A DNA stretch of 64,000 bases from Tridacna crocea (lineage: Eukaryota; Mollusca; Bivalvia; Cardiida; Cardiidae): NCBI GenBank assembly GCA_943736015.1, contig OX031066.1, positions 9,242,245 to 9,306,244 of the forward strand, in the 5' to 3' direction. How positions within the stretch are numbered: the first letter of the stretch is position 1; each line of letters begins with the position of its first letter. The translations under genes and the position numbers were made by a program. Of this stretch, positions 22,334-32,842 are shown one piece after another. The notes beneath the pieces were generated by a model. It ran no database searches, was not told where the DNA came from, and was given only the letters and a program-made list of their open reading frames with translations.

Positions 22334-22548
22334 TTATTTTAAATGACACCCCAGAAACACTTCAGAGGACTTAATAAAATACTGATCTAAAAATAAGGGC
22401 TGTATCTAGGCATTTTGGGAAAAGGCCCCTTCCTGGCCAAATTATGGGGAAAAAGTCATCAACAACATGTCAGAATTGGGAAAAAAATATTGACAAAACA
22501 CTAATTTTGGAACACACATTTAACTCTACAATAAACATTAAAAGGCAT

Positions 22549-22776
22549 TTAACCCATTACCAAACAATCCCTGCTTTTGACACACCTGAGAAAGAAGCCT
22601 TTAGAAAACATTGTGGGAAAAGGAGAAAATGCTGGTAACCAGCATTTTCTCCTTTCCTTACAATGTTTTCTATCCTTTTCAAAACAAATTTCAAATTTTC
22701 AGTCACTTTTTTTTGTTGTCTGCAAATGCTTTCGATTTGGACAAGCCTAAAATATTGTCGTTTGGTGAAGAGTTAA
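22549..22776. mobile_element. TTAA-flanked MITE with a demonstrable target duplication
   Basis: It sits in arm B of the internal inverted repeat, where the flanks read GGCATTTAA before and TTAATATACTACTG after. Arm A reads the inverse of GGCATTTAATGTACTACTG with a single TTAA. This shows the TTAA target duplication and the exact ends CCCATTACCAAACAATCC and TTGTCGTTTGGTGAAGAG. Confidence 0.9.
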
Positions 22777-22806
22777 TATACTACTGAATCAATACTGCTT
22801 CCTTTT

Positions 22807-24014
22807 TAGCTCACCTGAGCACGAAGTGCTCATGATGAGCTTTTGTGATCGCCCAATGTCCCTCGTGCATCGTCCAACATCCACAATTTCTTTCAACCTC
22901 TTCTATTCCTAAACCACTGGGCTTATCTTGATGAAACTTGGCACGGATGTTCCTTGTGTGAAGCTCTGCCGAAGTTGTTCAAGAGATTGAATTCCAGCCA
23001 TAACTCTGGTTGCCATAGCAACCAAAAGGAAAAAAAACCAGCAAAATCTTTGAAAATCTTCTTCTCTGAAATTAAAAAGCATAGAGCTTTGATATTTGTT
23101 GTATAGCATCTCCTAGTAGACCCCTACAAAGATTGTTCATATGAAGCCCCTGGGGTTGAAACTGGCCCCGCCCTAGGGGTCACAAGTTTGAAACATTGGA
23201 ACAAAGAAGGAAAACTTTAATAATCTTCCTTCTCTGAAACTAGACGGTGCAGGGCTTTGATATTTGGTATGTAGCATCTCCAAGTGGATCTCTACAAAGA
23301 TTCTTTATATGATGCCCCTGGGATCAAAACTGGCCCTGTCCCGGGGGTCACAAGTTTGAAACATAGCAACAAAGAAGTAAAACTTTAAAAATTTTCTTCT
23401 CTGAAAGTAGAAGGTGCAGAGCTTTGATATTTGATATGTAGCATCTCCAAGTGGACCTCTACCAAGTTTTATCAATTGATACCCCTGGGGTCAAAACTGG
23501 CCAGGCCCCGGGGGTCACAAGTGTGAAACATAGGAACAAAGAAGAAAAACTTTAAAATTCTTCTTCTCTGAACTAGATGGTGCAGAGCTTTGATATTTGG
23601 TATGAAGCAAGTCCTAGTGGACCTCTACCAAGATAGTTCATATGATGCCCCTGGGGTCAAAACTGGCCAGGCCCCGGGGGTCACAAGTTTGAAACATAGG
23701 AACAAAGAAGGAAAACTTTAAAATTCTTCTTCTATGAAAGTAGAAGATGCAGAGTTTTGATATTTGGTATGTAGCATCCCTAGTGGACCTCTACCAAGAT
23801 TGTTCATATGATGCCCCTGGGGTCAAAACTGGCCAGGCCCAGGGGGTCACAAGTTTGAAACATAGGAACAAAAGAGGAAAACTTTAAAAATCTTCTCTAA
23901 AAGTACAAGATGCATTTTTCACAGTTACATACCCTGTCAGAATTATTTGACCTTGAACTTTGATATTTGGTATTTATCTTCATTGAGTAATATAGGAAGA
24001 TCATGGCCCTTTTG
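22807..24014 (+). mobile_element. HINE-like element H3
   Basis: It begins TAGCTCACCTGAGCACGAAG and ends GATCATGGCCCTTTTG. The subterminal inverted repeat at the 3' end is decayed. The corresponding arm A position near 19449 carries only the uninterrupted T-rich site, consistent with insertion between T residues and no longer duplication. Confidence 0.8.
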
Positions 24015-24264
24015 TTTTTTTCTTGTATGCTTTCTATAGTCTTTCATAATAGTTCCAATAGTCAAAGTTCTAAGAACCATCCAGTACTCCCATTCCCCAT
24101 CTCCTGCCCAGTTAAGTAGACTTTTTAAATTCTTGTTTATGTTTTTGAATGGTCGGGGAGTTATTTGCCATTTGATTTTCTATATGGTGTGTATGCAAGT
24201 CAGCTGATGGAAGTCATTATCAAGGCTAAAAAGGCAGATTGAAGAGCCTCTGATATGTTCAGGT

Positions 24265-25228
24265 CTTTGTTTACCTCTACCAAGTTTGCTCAAATGATGC
24301 CCCTGGGGTCAAAACTGGCCAGGCCCGGGGGTCACAAGTGTGAAACATAGGAACAAAGAAGGAAAACTTCAAAATTCTTCTTCTCTGAAACTAGATAGTG
24401 CAGAGCTTTGATATTTGTTTTTTAGCATCTCCTAGTGGACCGCTATTAAGATTGTTCATATGATGCCCCTGGGGTCAAAACTGGTCCCGCACCAGGTCCC
24501 AAGTTCGAAACATAAGAACAAAGAAGGAAAACTTTAAAATTCTTCTTCTCTGAAACTAGAAGGTGCAGAGCTTTGATATTTGGTACATAGCATCTCCTAG
24601 TGGACCTCTACCAAGATTATTCATATGATATCCCTGGGGTCAAAACTGGCCAGGCCGCGGGGTCACAATTTTAAAACAGAGAAATAAAAAAGGGAAATTT
24701 AAAATTTTACCTTCTCTGAAACTAGAAGATGTAGAGCTTTGATATTTGGTAAGTAGCATCTCCTAGTGGACTTCTACAGTTTTTGTTCATATTATGTTCC
24801 TGGAGTCAAAACTGGCCCTGCCTCGTGAGTCCGAAGTTCGAAACATAGGAACAAAGAAGGAAAACTTTAAAATTCTTCTTCTCTGAAACTAGAAGGCACA
24901 GAGCTTTGATATTTGGTATGTAGCATCTTGTTATGGACTTCTACAATGTTTCTTCATATGATGCCCCTGGGGTCAAAACTTGCCCTGCCCCAGAGGTCAC
25001 AAGTTTGAAACATAGGAACAAAGAAGGAAAACTTTAAAATTCTACTTCTCTGAAAATAGAAGGTGTAGAGCTTTGATATTTTGTAAGTAGCATCACCTAG
25101 TGGACCTAGTGTCAAGTTTTTTTTTAGGATGCCCCTGGGTTCCAAACTGACCCCGCCCTAGGGGCCACAAGTTTGATTTTACAGCGTAGTACTCAGGTGA
25201 GCGATATAGGACCATCATGGTCCTCTTG
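24265..25228 (+). mobile_element. HINE-like element H4, 5' truncated
   Basis: About five 170-bp units are followed by CTCAGGTGAGCGATATAGG, the hairpin GGACCATCATGGTCC and TCTTG. No TAGCTCACC head is present; the left junction is with arm B sequence near 24,262. Confidence 0.75.
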
Positions 25229-25390
25229 TTTTTAATCCAGAACACACGTTCTAGACACAAAGTTAAGATAACAAGTATCCACTTTCATGATCCTTCAGAG
25301 TTATAAAGTGTAAAAAAAAAAGGCCACATCATTAAACTGGACATTATTATGGACTGGTCTGACCCTTACAAGACATGTCCACTTGACCAA

Positions 25391-25478
25391 CAGTATATCT
25401 GTTTACTTCCAAAACCTCCTAACTACAGCGTGTAACAAGCTGTAGTTACAAGGTTTTGGAAGTAAACTGACAATACTG
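25391..25478. repeat. Hairpin upstream of EF-Tu exon 2
   Basis: GTTTACTTCCAAAACC and its complement GGTTTTGGAAGTAAAC flank TAACTACAGC and GCTGTAGTTA, giving about 35 paired bases per side. It is 217 bases upstream of the acceptor. Confidence 0.7.
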
Positions 25479-25694
25479 GAATGGGATTTTTAGAGTCTGT
25501 TAAAAGGAGAGAAAATAACTAATTTGCTCGTCACAATCTGGAATCACTTTTTTACGTCATTATTTACTTACATGTTTCAAAAAAGTATTTCCTTTCCATC
25601 AAGTAATTTTTTTTAAGTTCTTTTTATATCTTACATGTGTGTAAATAAATTAATAGTAGTGCGCTAAGTCACTTCTTGTTTATCTTTATACCAG

Positions 25695-25878
25695 GTGCTT
25701 GCTGAACAAATTGGCAGTACAAAATTCCGAGACTACAAAGACATAGATAGGTCTGAAGAAGAGCAGCGAAGAGGTATCACAATTAATGCAACACACGTTG
25801 GCTATGAGACTGCAAAGCGACATTATGCCCACACTGACTGTCCAGGCCATCTTGATTTTATTAAAAACATGATAACAG
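25695..25878 (+). CDS. TUFM: Mitochondrial elongation factor Tu, exon 2 of 3 (switch I and G3)
   Basis: This exon encodes residues 79-139 and the first base of codon 140. The acceptor is ATACCAG before GTGCTTGCT. The donor follows ATAACAG and reads gtagat. It carries the G2/switch I motif RGITI (residues 104-108) and the G3 motif DCPGH (126-130) with the catalytic-type His130, followed by KNMITG. The stretch before RGITI reads DRSEEEQR, whereas bacterial and human EF-Tu have a NAPEE-type sequence. DCPGH is followed by LDF instead of the usual ADY. These are real differences from the conserved family but leave the nucleotide-binding residues intact. The codon split after G is completed by GC in exon 3, giving ITGT as expected. 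Confidence 0.92.
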
Positions 25879-26596
25879 GTAGATAAGGGTTATATTTACT
25901 TTTGAAATATTCTTAGAAAAATTTGGCAATCAACCATGCAACTGATTTCAAACTCATTTGAGTAATTTACTTATCACTGTATTACATCAAAATTATTTCA
26001 GTTGTGTTGTAGGTCATGACAGATCACAAAAGCCGTTGTCCAAAGCTATATAATTCTATTTGTAGTTCTAACTGATGGGAGTTCAATAGGTTCTTTTCAT
26101 CTCAGATTCTTTAGAGGTCATGCTGGTATCAATAGTAAAGAGTAAGACTAAAACCTAGCCTCACTGGAAGCACTGATTTTTTCATGGAAATGTCATGAAG
26201 CAAGATGCTTGCCCTGGCCTGTCACTGCTGAAACAGTCATCAGTATGTGAGCTTGTGGCCCTGTCCTTGTGCAGAAATGCCTGAAGTAATATTGAAAGTG
26301 GAATGAAACACCACTCTATCAGTAAACCAAAACTTAATAAACTTGGTACCAACAGAAGTACAGAATGTGCTCTTCTTTGAAACAGAATTTGAACCTTTAC
26401 CAGATGACCAAAGTTTAAGAGTAAAAATCTTCTTCTCTGAAACCACTAGGCCTAGGGCTACCTTATTTGACACATAGCTTTATCTATTTGATAGATCTCT
26501 ACCAAGTCTCTAAAGAATTTTGCGCTGGGGTCAAAATTGGCCCCATTCCTAGGATTACAAGTTTCAAATTAAGCCTGGCTTATATAGGGACTTCAG

Positions 26597-26826
26597 TTAA
26601 ACCCATTACCACACAATTCCTACTTTTGATGCCCCTGAGAAAGAAGCCTTTAGAAAACATTGTGGGAAAAGGAAAAAATGCTGGTAAGCAGCATTTTCTC
26701 CTTTTCCCACAATGTTTTCTACCCTTCACAAAACAAATTTCAAATTTTCAGCCACTTTTATTTTGTCGTCTGCAAATGCATTCAATTTGGGCAAGCCTAA
26801 AATATTGTCGTTTGGTAATGAGTTAA
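26597..26826. mobile_element. TTAA-flanked MITE
   Basis: TTAA at 26597 and at 26823; ends ACCCATTACCACACAATTCC and ATTGTCGTTTGGTAATGAG. The hairpin core AAAATGCTGGTAAGCAGC is intact. Confidence 0.85.
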
Positions 26827-26903
26827 ATAATGATGAAGGGACATGACTCCTGTCATTAGAGATAAAGATTGTTACTATTTACCTCCCTTGATCATCAACT
26901 ATA

Positions 26904-28402
26904 TTAACCCTTTCCCAAACAAGCCCTCGTTAGCTCACCTGAGCATGAAGTGCTCATGGTGAGCTTTTGTGATAGCCCAGTGTCTGTCGTCCGTCGTCAG
27001 TCGTCCACAATTTCTTTTAACATCTGCTCCATCTAAACCACTGGGCCGATCTTGATGAAACTTGGCAGGGATGTTCCTTCGGTGAAGCTCTACCAAAGTT
27101 GTTCAAGAAATTGAATTCAAGCCATAACTCTGGTTGCTATGGCAACCAAAAGGAAAAAAAACAAAATCTTTGAATTTTTTTTTTCTCTGAAACTAGAAGG
27201 CGTAGAGCTTTGATATTTGGTATGTAGCATCTCCTAGTGGACCTCAATCGAGAGTGTTCATGTGATGCCCCTGGGGTTAAAACTGGCCCCGCCCTGGGGG
27301 TCACAAGTTTAAAACATTGGAGCAAAGAAGGAAAACTTAGAAAATCTTCTTCTCTGAAACAAGAAGGTGTAGAGCTTTGATATTTGGTATATAGCATCTC
27401 CTAGGGGACCTCTACAAAGATTGTTCATATGGTGCCCCTGGGATCAAACTGACCCTGTCCCGAGGGTCAGAAATTTGAAACAAAGCAACAAAGAAGGAAA
27501 ATTTTAAAATTCTTATTCTCTGAAAGTAGAAGGTTCAGAGCTTTGATATTTGGTATGTAGCATCTCCAAGTGGACGTCTACCAAGATGGTTCATATGATG
27601 CCCCTGGGGGTCAAAACTGGCCCCGCCCCTGGGGTCATAAGTTTGAAACATAGGAATAAAGAAGGAAAACTATAATAATCTTCTTCTCTGAAACTAGAAG
27701 TTGCAGAGCTTGATATTTAGTATGTAGCATCTTCTAGTGGACTTCTACCACGATTGTTCATTTGATACCTCTACCAAGATTGTTCATATGATGCCTTTTG
27801 GATAAAAACTGGCCTGGCCTCAGGGGGCCCCAGGGGTCACAAGTGTGAAACATAGGAACAAAGAAGGAAAACTTTAAAATTCTTCTTCTCTGAAACTAGA
27901 AGGTGCAGAACTTTGATATTTGGTATGTAGCATCTCTTAGTGGATCTGTACCAAGAATGTTCATATGATGTCCCTAGGGTCAAAACTTGCCCGGCCCTGG
28001 AGGTCACAAGTTTGAAACATAGGAACAAAGAAGGAAAACTTTAATATTCTTCCCTAAAAGTAGAAGATGCATTTTGCACAGTTACATACCCTGTTAGAAT
28101 TATTTGACCTTGAACTTTGATATTTGGTATTTAGCTTCATTGTAGACCTTCACTGCATAGTACTCAGGTGAGGCATATAGGACCATCATTTTCCTCTTGT
28201 TTTTTTACTTTTCTGCAGTACAAGGCTTTTGAAAACACTGGGGAAAAGGAGAAATTGCTCGTAATGAGCAATTTCTCCTTTTCCCACAGTGTTTTTTGCC
28301 CATTTGGGGAACTTTCTGCCATTTTTGTCAAATCTGAAATTGTCGTCTGCAAACTCTTTGGATTCGGAAGAGTCTAGAATTTGTCGTTTGCGAAAGGGTT
28401 AA
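26904..28402. mobile_element. TTAA MITE of the CTTTCCCAAAC subfamily, split by H5
   Basis: Left piece 26904-26930 (TTAACCCTTTCCCAAACAAG) and right piece 28200-28402 (ends GCGAAAGGGTTAA) join into one element. The unsplit relative at 37517-37731 shows the same order, including the pre-insertion site TTCTTTTTACATG. The hairpin core is GAGAAATTGCTCGTAATGAG. Confidence 0.85.
26931..28199 (+). mobile_element. HINE-like element H5
   Basis: It begins TAGCTCACCTGAGCATGAAG with the CGTCCGTCGTCAGTCG run and ends CTCAGGTGAGGCATATAGG, a decayed hairpin (ACCATCATTTTCC) and TCTTG. It contains about six 170-bp units. Confidence 0.82.
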
Positions 28403-28540
28403 TATATGCTTACTGTTTGGCATCCAAGTTTGATAGAGAATATTCTGTTTTCAGGGAGGGTGATTTATTTTGATGCCAACATTTATGTTCACAAGCATGG
28501 AATATTTAATTCAAAGTAAGGTGTCTAAAGTAATGTCGGT

Positions 28541-28641
28541 GAATACTGTACAAGCAGGTTTATTCATTGGCATGAAAGTTTCAGTTTTGACATAAAAAAC
28601 ATTAACTTTCATGCCAATGAATAAACCTGCTTACAGTATTC
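28541..28641. repeat. Near-perfect long palindrome
   Basis: The left arm contains GCAGGTTTATTCATTGGC and ATGAAAGTT; the right arm contains AACTTTCATGCCAATGAATA and AACCTGCTTACAGTATTC. About 40 bases per arm are paired, with a loop of roughly 20. The high identity of the arms suggests recent origin or active maintenance. Confidence 0.8.
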
Positions 28642-28886
28642 ATTGAATTAAAAAAAAGGCTTGTTTTAAAGTTAGGCAGGATGCAGGTTATGTTGTCTGT
28701 ATATTACGACCCCTATGTTGTGAAAAGTCCTGGTGCAAACACCCTTGACATTGCACAGCTTTCGTTTGTTTCGATGAGTGAGAAGGCTAGAAATTATTGT
28801 TGGAAATTACTGATAAGCATTTTCTCGATTTCCCACATCTTCTACCCTTTCAAATACAAATTTTAAGCTTTGAGGCACCTTCATTT

Positions 28887-31380
28887 TAAGCTCCACTCGC
28901 TGAAGGCCAGCAAGCTTATGTCATGGCCTGGTGTCCGTCATACATCTGTCCATGTGTGCGTCCGTCCATCTGTGGGTTCACTTTTATTTCAAACATCTCT
29001 GAAACTACCCATCCAATTTTGATAAAACTTCACAGAAGTAATCCTGCCATGGTCCTCTTCAAAACTCCTTGAAAGAATTTTATTCCTTTAAAAACTCTGG
29101 TTGTCATGGCAACAAAACTGAAAAATATTGAAAATTTTTGAAAATTTTCTTCTCTGAAACCATAAGGCCTAGGGCTACCAAATTTGGCATGTAGCCTCAT
29201 CTAGTGGAGGTCTACCAAGTTCTTCAAATAATAGCCCTGGGGTCAAGATTGGCCCGGCACCAGGGATGGCAAGTTTTTTTATGGGCTTATATAGGGAAAA
29301 CTTTAAAATCCTTCTGGTACCTAACCATTGAGCCTAGGGCTACCAAATTTGGCATGTATCTTTATCAAGAGTGCCCAAATGATAGCCAAGGGGTCAAATT
29401 TGGCCCGACCCTGGGGGTCACAATTTTTATTTAGGCTTATATAGGGAAAACTTTTAAATCTTCTCATATCAAGCCATACGGCCTAGGGCTACTCAATTTT
29501 GCATCTAGCCTTATCAAGTGGTTGTCTACCAAAGGTGCCCAAATTATAGCCCTGGGATTAAATTTGGCCTCATCATGGGGGGTCACAAGTTTTACATGGG
29601 CTCATATTGGGAAATTTTAAAAAATCTACTTGTACCTAACCACAAGGCCTATGGCTCCCAAATTTTGCATGTAGCTTTATATAGTAGGTCTCTACAAGGA
29701 GGGCCCAAATTATAGCATTGGGGTCAGGTTTGTTCCCAAACCATGGGTCACAAGTTTTATGTGGGTTTTTGTGGTGAAAACTTTCTAAATCATCTTGTTA
29801 TTAACCATAATAAAAACTAGGCCTACTGAATTTAGGTTTCAGGTTTTACAGGGCCATTTTGTGCTCCCCAAAGGGCGAGCACATAGTCGCCACTTCGTCT
29901 GTCCGTCCGTTCGTCCGTCCGAAGCCATTTCTCCACAACCCTTTGACCAAATTGGATAAAACTTAATATATGTACTCCTTAGGGTAAAGTGACGACTCAT
30001 CTTTCCCGGTTTTTCAATTTGACCCTGTATCATGGAAAAAAGGGGCTTAATGCAAAATTGCAATTTTTACTAATATCTTATTCAGTTTTTGTCAAAATAT
30101 CATGAAACTTCATGGTTATATTGTCTATGGAAAGTTTCAGCATATGCCCTTGCTGTTTTTAATCTACACGTTTTTTATGTTGACGTTCTGTCATGGAAAA
30201 AGGGGCTTTCTTGCAAAATTCCAACTTTTACTAATATCTCATTCAGTTTTTGTCAAAATTTCAGTAAACTTCATGGTTATATTGTTTTTTCAAAGTTTCA
30301 TCAAGTGCTCTTGTTTCTGTATCTCCAAGTTTTTCAATTTGACACTCTGTCATGGAAAAAGGGGGTTTCTTATGAAAAGCCAAGGAAAAAGGAGCCCCAA
30401 TGCAAAATTTGCAATTTTTACCAATATATCATTCAGCTGTTGTCAAACTTTTATGAAACTTCATGGTTAAATCTTGTTTTACAAGTTTCAGCATGTGCCC
30501 TTGTTATTTTCAATCTACGAATTATTAATGTGCAAATACCTATATCCTGGTTTCTCGATTTGCTGCACCACGGAAAAAGGGGACTTCATGGAAAAAATTG
30601 TTTTTCACTAGCACTGCCTACATCGGTGCTCAAAACTTTGTGAAATTTCAAATCTGAACTTGTTGGAAAGTTGCCCAGATACCTTCTCTTACATGACGCC
30701 CTCTTTTTCCGTGACACAGTCTGAATTTCAGGCTGCGTCACGGAAAAAAGGGGGCTTCATGTAAAAAATTGTTTTATGTAATATTTACTATATGACTGCT
30801 CAAAATTTTATGAAATTTTCGAATTTTTAATTATTATTTAAAATGCCACAAACCACACACCTGTTGTATTTATTTCAATGATGCAATATTGTCTTATGGG
30901 AAAAGGGGGCCTATTGTTCTCAACAAGTTTGTGTTGGCTATCTCTAATATAGTAAAATTTTGCCTTTTCACTTCAATTTTTTGGGGGCATGAACAGGACT
31001 TTTTAGGATAAAAGAAGTGAATTTATGTCAGTTTCATATATTTGATGACAAGCACTTGTTCGGGGAGCATAACCGGTCTCTGACGGCTCTTATATTGAGA
31101 AAACTTTGAACATCTTCTTGTTTATAACCACACATTCTCAACCTGTATTATTTGGTATGGGACTTTATCTTGTGGACTTCCGCCAGGATTCCAGTAATTA
31201 TAGCTTTGCGGTCAAAATCGGCTTTGACCCGGGGGTCACAATTTGCTCATAGGATTTCATAGAAAAAAATTGTGTATGTCCTTAAGTTTGAAACCATTTG
31301 GCCAGATATTGTTATGTTTGGCTTGTAGTGTTTTTACTTATTAGCCAGTGGAGCGATAAAGGGCTATAATGGTCCTCTTG
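28887..31380 (+). mobile_element. HINE-like element H6, diverged subfamily, with a nested element
   Basis: The 5' end reads AAGCTCCACTCGCTGAAGGC instead of TAGCTCACC. The interior units carry GGCCTAGGGCTACCAAATTT and GGGGTCAAATTTGGCCC. The 3' end is AGTGGAGCGATAAAGGGCTA then TAATGGTCCTCTTG, so GCTCCACT at the 5' end pairs with AGTGGAGC at the 3' end. The paired ends have co-varied relative to the TAGCTCACC family. It interrupts a MITE: CCTTCATTTT lies before and AATGCAAATGCTTTCAGTTT after. Confidence 0.75.
29870..31091 (+). mobile_element. Nested element of the GCTCCCC family
   Basis: The 5' end is GTGCTCCCCAAAGGGCGAGC and a CCGTCCGT run; the 3' end has GTTCGGGGAGCATAACC and a short CCGGTCTCTGACGG stem. 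Interior units carry AAGCCATTTCTCCACAACCC and CATGGAAAAAGGGGCTT. The GCTCCCC/GGGGAGC pair plays the role of the subterminal inverted repeat. A related element lies at 38566-39940 and a fragment at 48835-49170. Confidence 0.65.
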
Positions 31381-31481
31381 TTTTGAATGCAAATGCTTTC
31401 AGTTTGGACAAAATTAAAATTTCCTCTTGTGGTAAAGATGTAGTGGTAAATGTTTACAACCTTGTATTTCTCATTTTCAAG

Positions 31482-32503
31482 GCACATCTCAGATGGACGG
31501 AGCAATCCTTGTGATTGCAGCCACAGATGGAACAATGCCACAGACTCGGGAACATTTACTTCTTGCCAAACAAATTGGAGTAGAGAATATTATTGTGTTT
31601 ATAAACAAGGCAGATATAGTGGATGAGGAGATGCTTGAATTAGTGGAGATGGAGGCCCGTGAATTGTTAGATGAGTTTGGATATGATGGAAACAACACCC
31701 CTGTGATTCATGGATCAGCGCTCGATGCCCTTAGTGGTAAGGACACAGAGTATGGTAAACCATCTATTCTTAAATTGATGGATGCAGTTGATAATCACAT
31801 AGTTATACCTGAGCGTAATGTTGATGCTCCTTTTGTCCTGCCAATTGAGTCGGCAGTATCTGTCCAAGGAAGAGGAACTGTGTTGATTGGTACCCTTTTA
31901 GATGGAACTGTCAACAAAGGAGATGAAGGAGTTGTGATTGGGTATGGCAAGATGATAAAAACCTCAGCTACAGAAATTCAAATATTTAAAAACCAAGTAG
32001 ATTCATGTAAAGCGGGAGATAATGTGGGGATATTAGCTAGAGGTGTTAGGCATGATTTTGTAGAAAAAGGAATGTATTTTTGTGCCCCAGGAAAACTTAA
32101 ACAGACCAATTATTTTGAAGCACAGATATATATCTTAACCAAAGCCGAGGGAGGTAGAGTCCATCCTGTTCTGAATAAGTATTCTCAGATTTTATTTTGT
32201 TCGACATGGAACATTGGAAGCATGTTATATTTAAAACCTGAAAACAATATGTTAATGACAGGGGACACGGCTAAGGTGAACGTTTTCCTCAGAAGACCAA
32301 TGGTACTGCAAGAAGGAAGGAAATTCACCATTCGTGAGAATAATCAGACTACCATTTCTGGTATAGTTACTGAAGTTTATCCAAATTCAAATACAGAAAT
32401 TTTTGGCTTCAATGTTTTGCCTAGTAAACCGATAAAGATAGAGACAGGAAGCATGTCGGTGGTAGGTAAAAGAAAGAGTGCAAAAAAGGCCATGAAAAAA
32501 TGA
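31482..32503 (+). CDS. TUFM: Mitochondrial elongation factor Tu, exon 3 of 3 (rest of GTPase domain, domains II and III, basic tail)
   Basis: This terminal exon encodes the end of codon 140 through residue 479 and a TGA stop. The acceptor is TTTTCAAG before GCACATCTCAG. It contains the effector helix [10 protein letters not shown] (159-168), the G4 motif NKAD (181-184) and the G5-like GSAL (217-220). Domain II starts near residue 256 (PFVLPIE) and includes RGTV (270-273). Domain III starts near 350 (YFEAQIYIL) and includes EGGR (362-365). Domain III is divergent: the RH-P-F pattern after EGG in bacterial and human proteins reads RVHPV here, and the late REGGRTVG-type loop reads RENNQTTIS. The protein runs about 40 residues beyond the conserved VTEVY, ending in a lysine-rich tail ([11 protein letters not shown]). 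The frame is open and undamaged over 340 codons, so the gene appears intact. Confidence 0.94.
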
Positions 32504-32684
32504 CTTGATTCAAAGCAGTAAAACTGTTTAATCCTTGACCTTCCCTTTCCCTTTATGACAAATTTTAGACTTATCATGGAAACTTCTGCTGACAACAAAT
32601 TTAAGATTGATGCAAATGAGCTTCAGTCATATAATAAGGTAGAATTCAATGTTGGTTTTCAGCGTTGTGTCTTGTTTGATAAAA

Positions 32685-32690
32685 AATAAA
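32685..32690 (+). promoter_or_regulatory. Candidate polyadenylation signal for the EF-Tu gene
   Basis: A canonical AATAAA lies 182 bases after the TGA stop, before any repeat element begins. The next TTAA MITE starts at 32,772, so the inferred 3' UTR is about 200 bases of non-repeat sequence. Confidence 0.6.
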
Positions 32691-32842
32691 GAAAAACAGA
32701 GCCTCATTTCATTTGTTGTATGCAATTACTTTCAGACTGGACAAGTCTAAAATTTTGTTGTCTATCAGCCCTTAACCCTTTCTCTAACAATCAATTTTAG
32801 ACCCTTCCAAATTGAAAGCAGCTGCAGTCGAGAAATTTGAAA

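Larger units (their letters stand above)
22340..24260. repeat. Arm B of the internal inverted repeat, interrupted by two insertions
   Basis: The homologous blocks are 22340-22548, 22777-22806 and 24015-24260. Between them are a 224-bp MITE plus its TTAA duplication, and the HINE-like element at 22807-24014. The block order and inverted orientation match arm A. Confidence 0.78.
9020..25694 (+). other. Intron 1 of the EF-Tu gene, 16.7 kb, mostly repeats
   Basis: The intron begins gttagt and ends ttataccag. From about 9050 to 10,970 the sequence is mostly unique and AT-rich with one tRNA-related SINE on the minus strand. After that it holds a TTAA MITE, a 603-bp tandem duplication, the inverted repeat pair around a 145-bp minisatellite element (12,545-16,275), a 730-bp inverted repeat element (17,034-17,753), a palindromic MITE (18,410-18,678), and three or four HINE-like elements up to 25,228. 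I saw no protein-coding gene inside it. The short reading frames fall in repeats or are shorter than chance allows one to call. Confidence 0.85.
25879..31481 (+). other. Intron 2 of the EF-Tu gene, 5.6 kb
   Basis: The intron begins gtagat and ends ttttcaag. It contains unique AT-rich sequence to about 26,590, a TTAA MITE (26,597-26,826), a second MITE interrupted by a HINE-like element (26,904-28,402), a near-perfect long palindrome (28,541-28,641) and a compound HINE-like element with another element nested inside it (28,887-31,380). The last 100 bases before the acceptor are a MITE remnant, so the branch-point region of this intron may be partly transposon-derived. Confidence 0.8.

Noticed and set aside
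30089-30643. 184-codon open frame
   Set aside because: It lies in the GCTCCCC-family minisatellite; similar peptide segments recur with the repeat, and it overlaps another frame of the same kind.
31489-31698. Minus-strand 69-codon frame
   Set aside because: It is a shadow of EF-Tu exon 3, serine- and asparagine-rich because it mirrors the sense codons.
8786-32503. EF-Tu as bacterial contamination or endosymbiont insertion
   Set aside because: Three exons with consistent phases and consensus splice sites, a transit-like leader and a polyadenylation signal indicate a nuclear gene.
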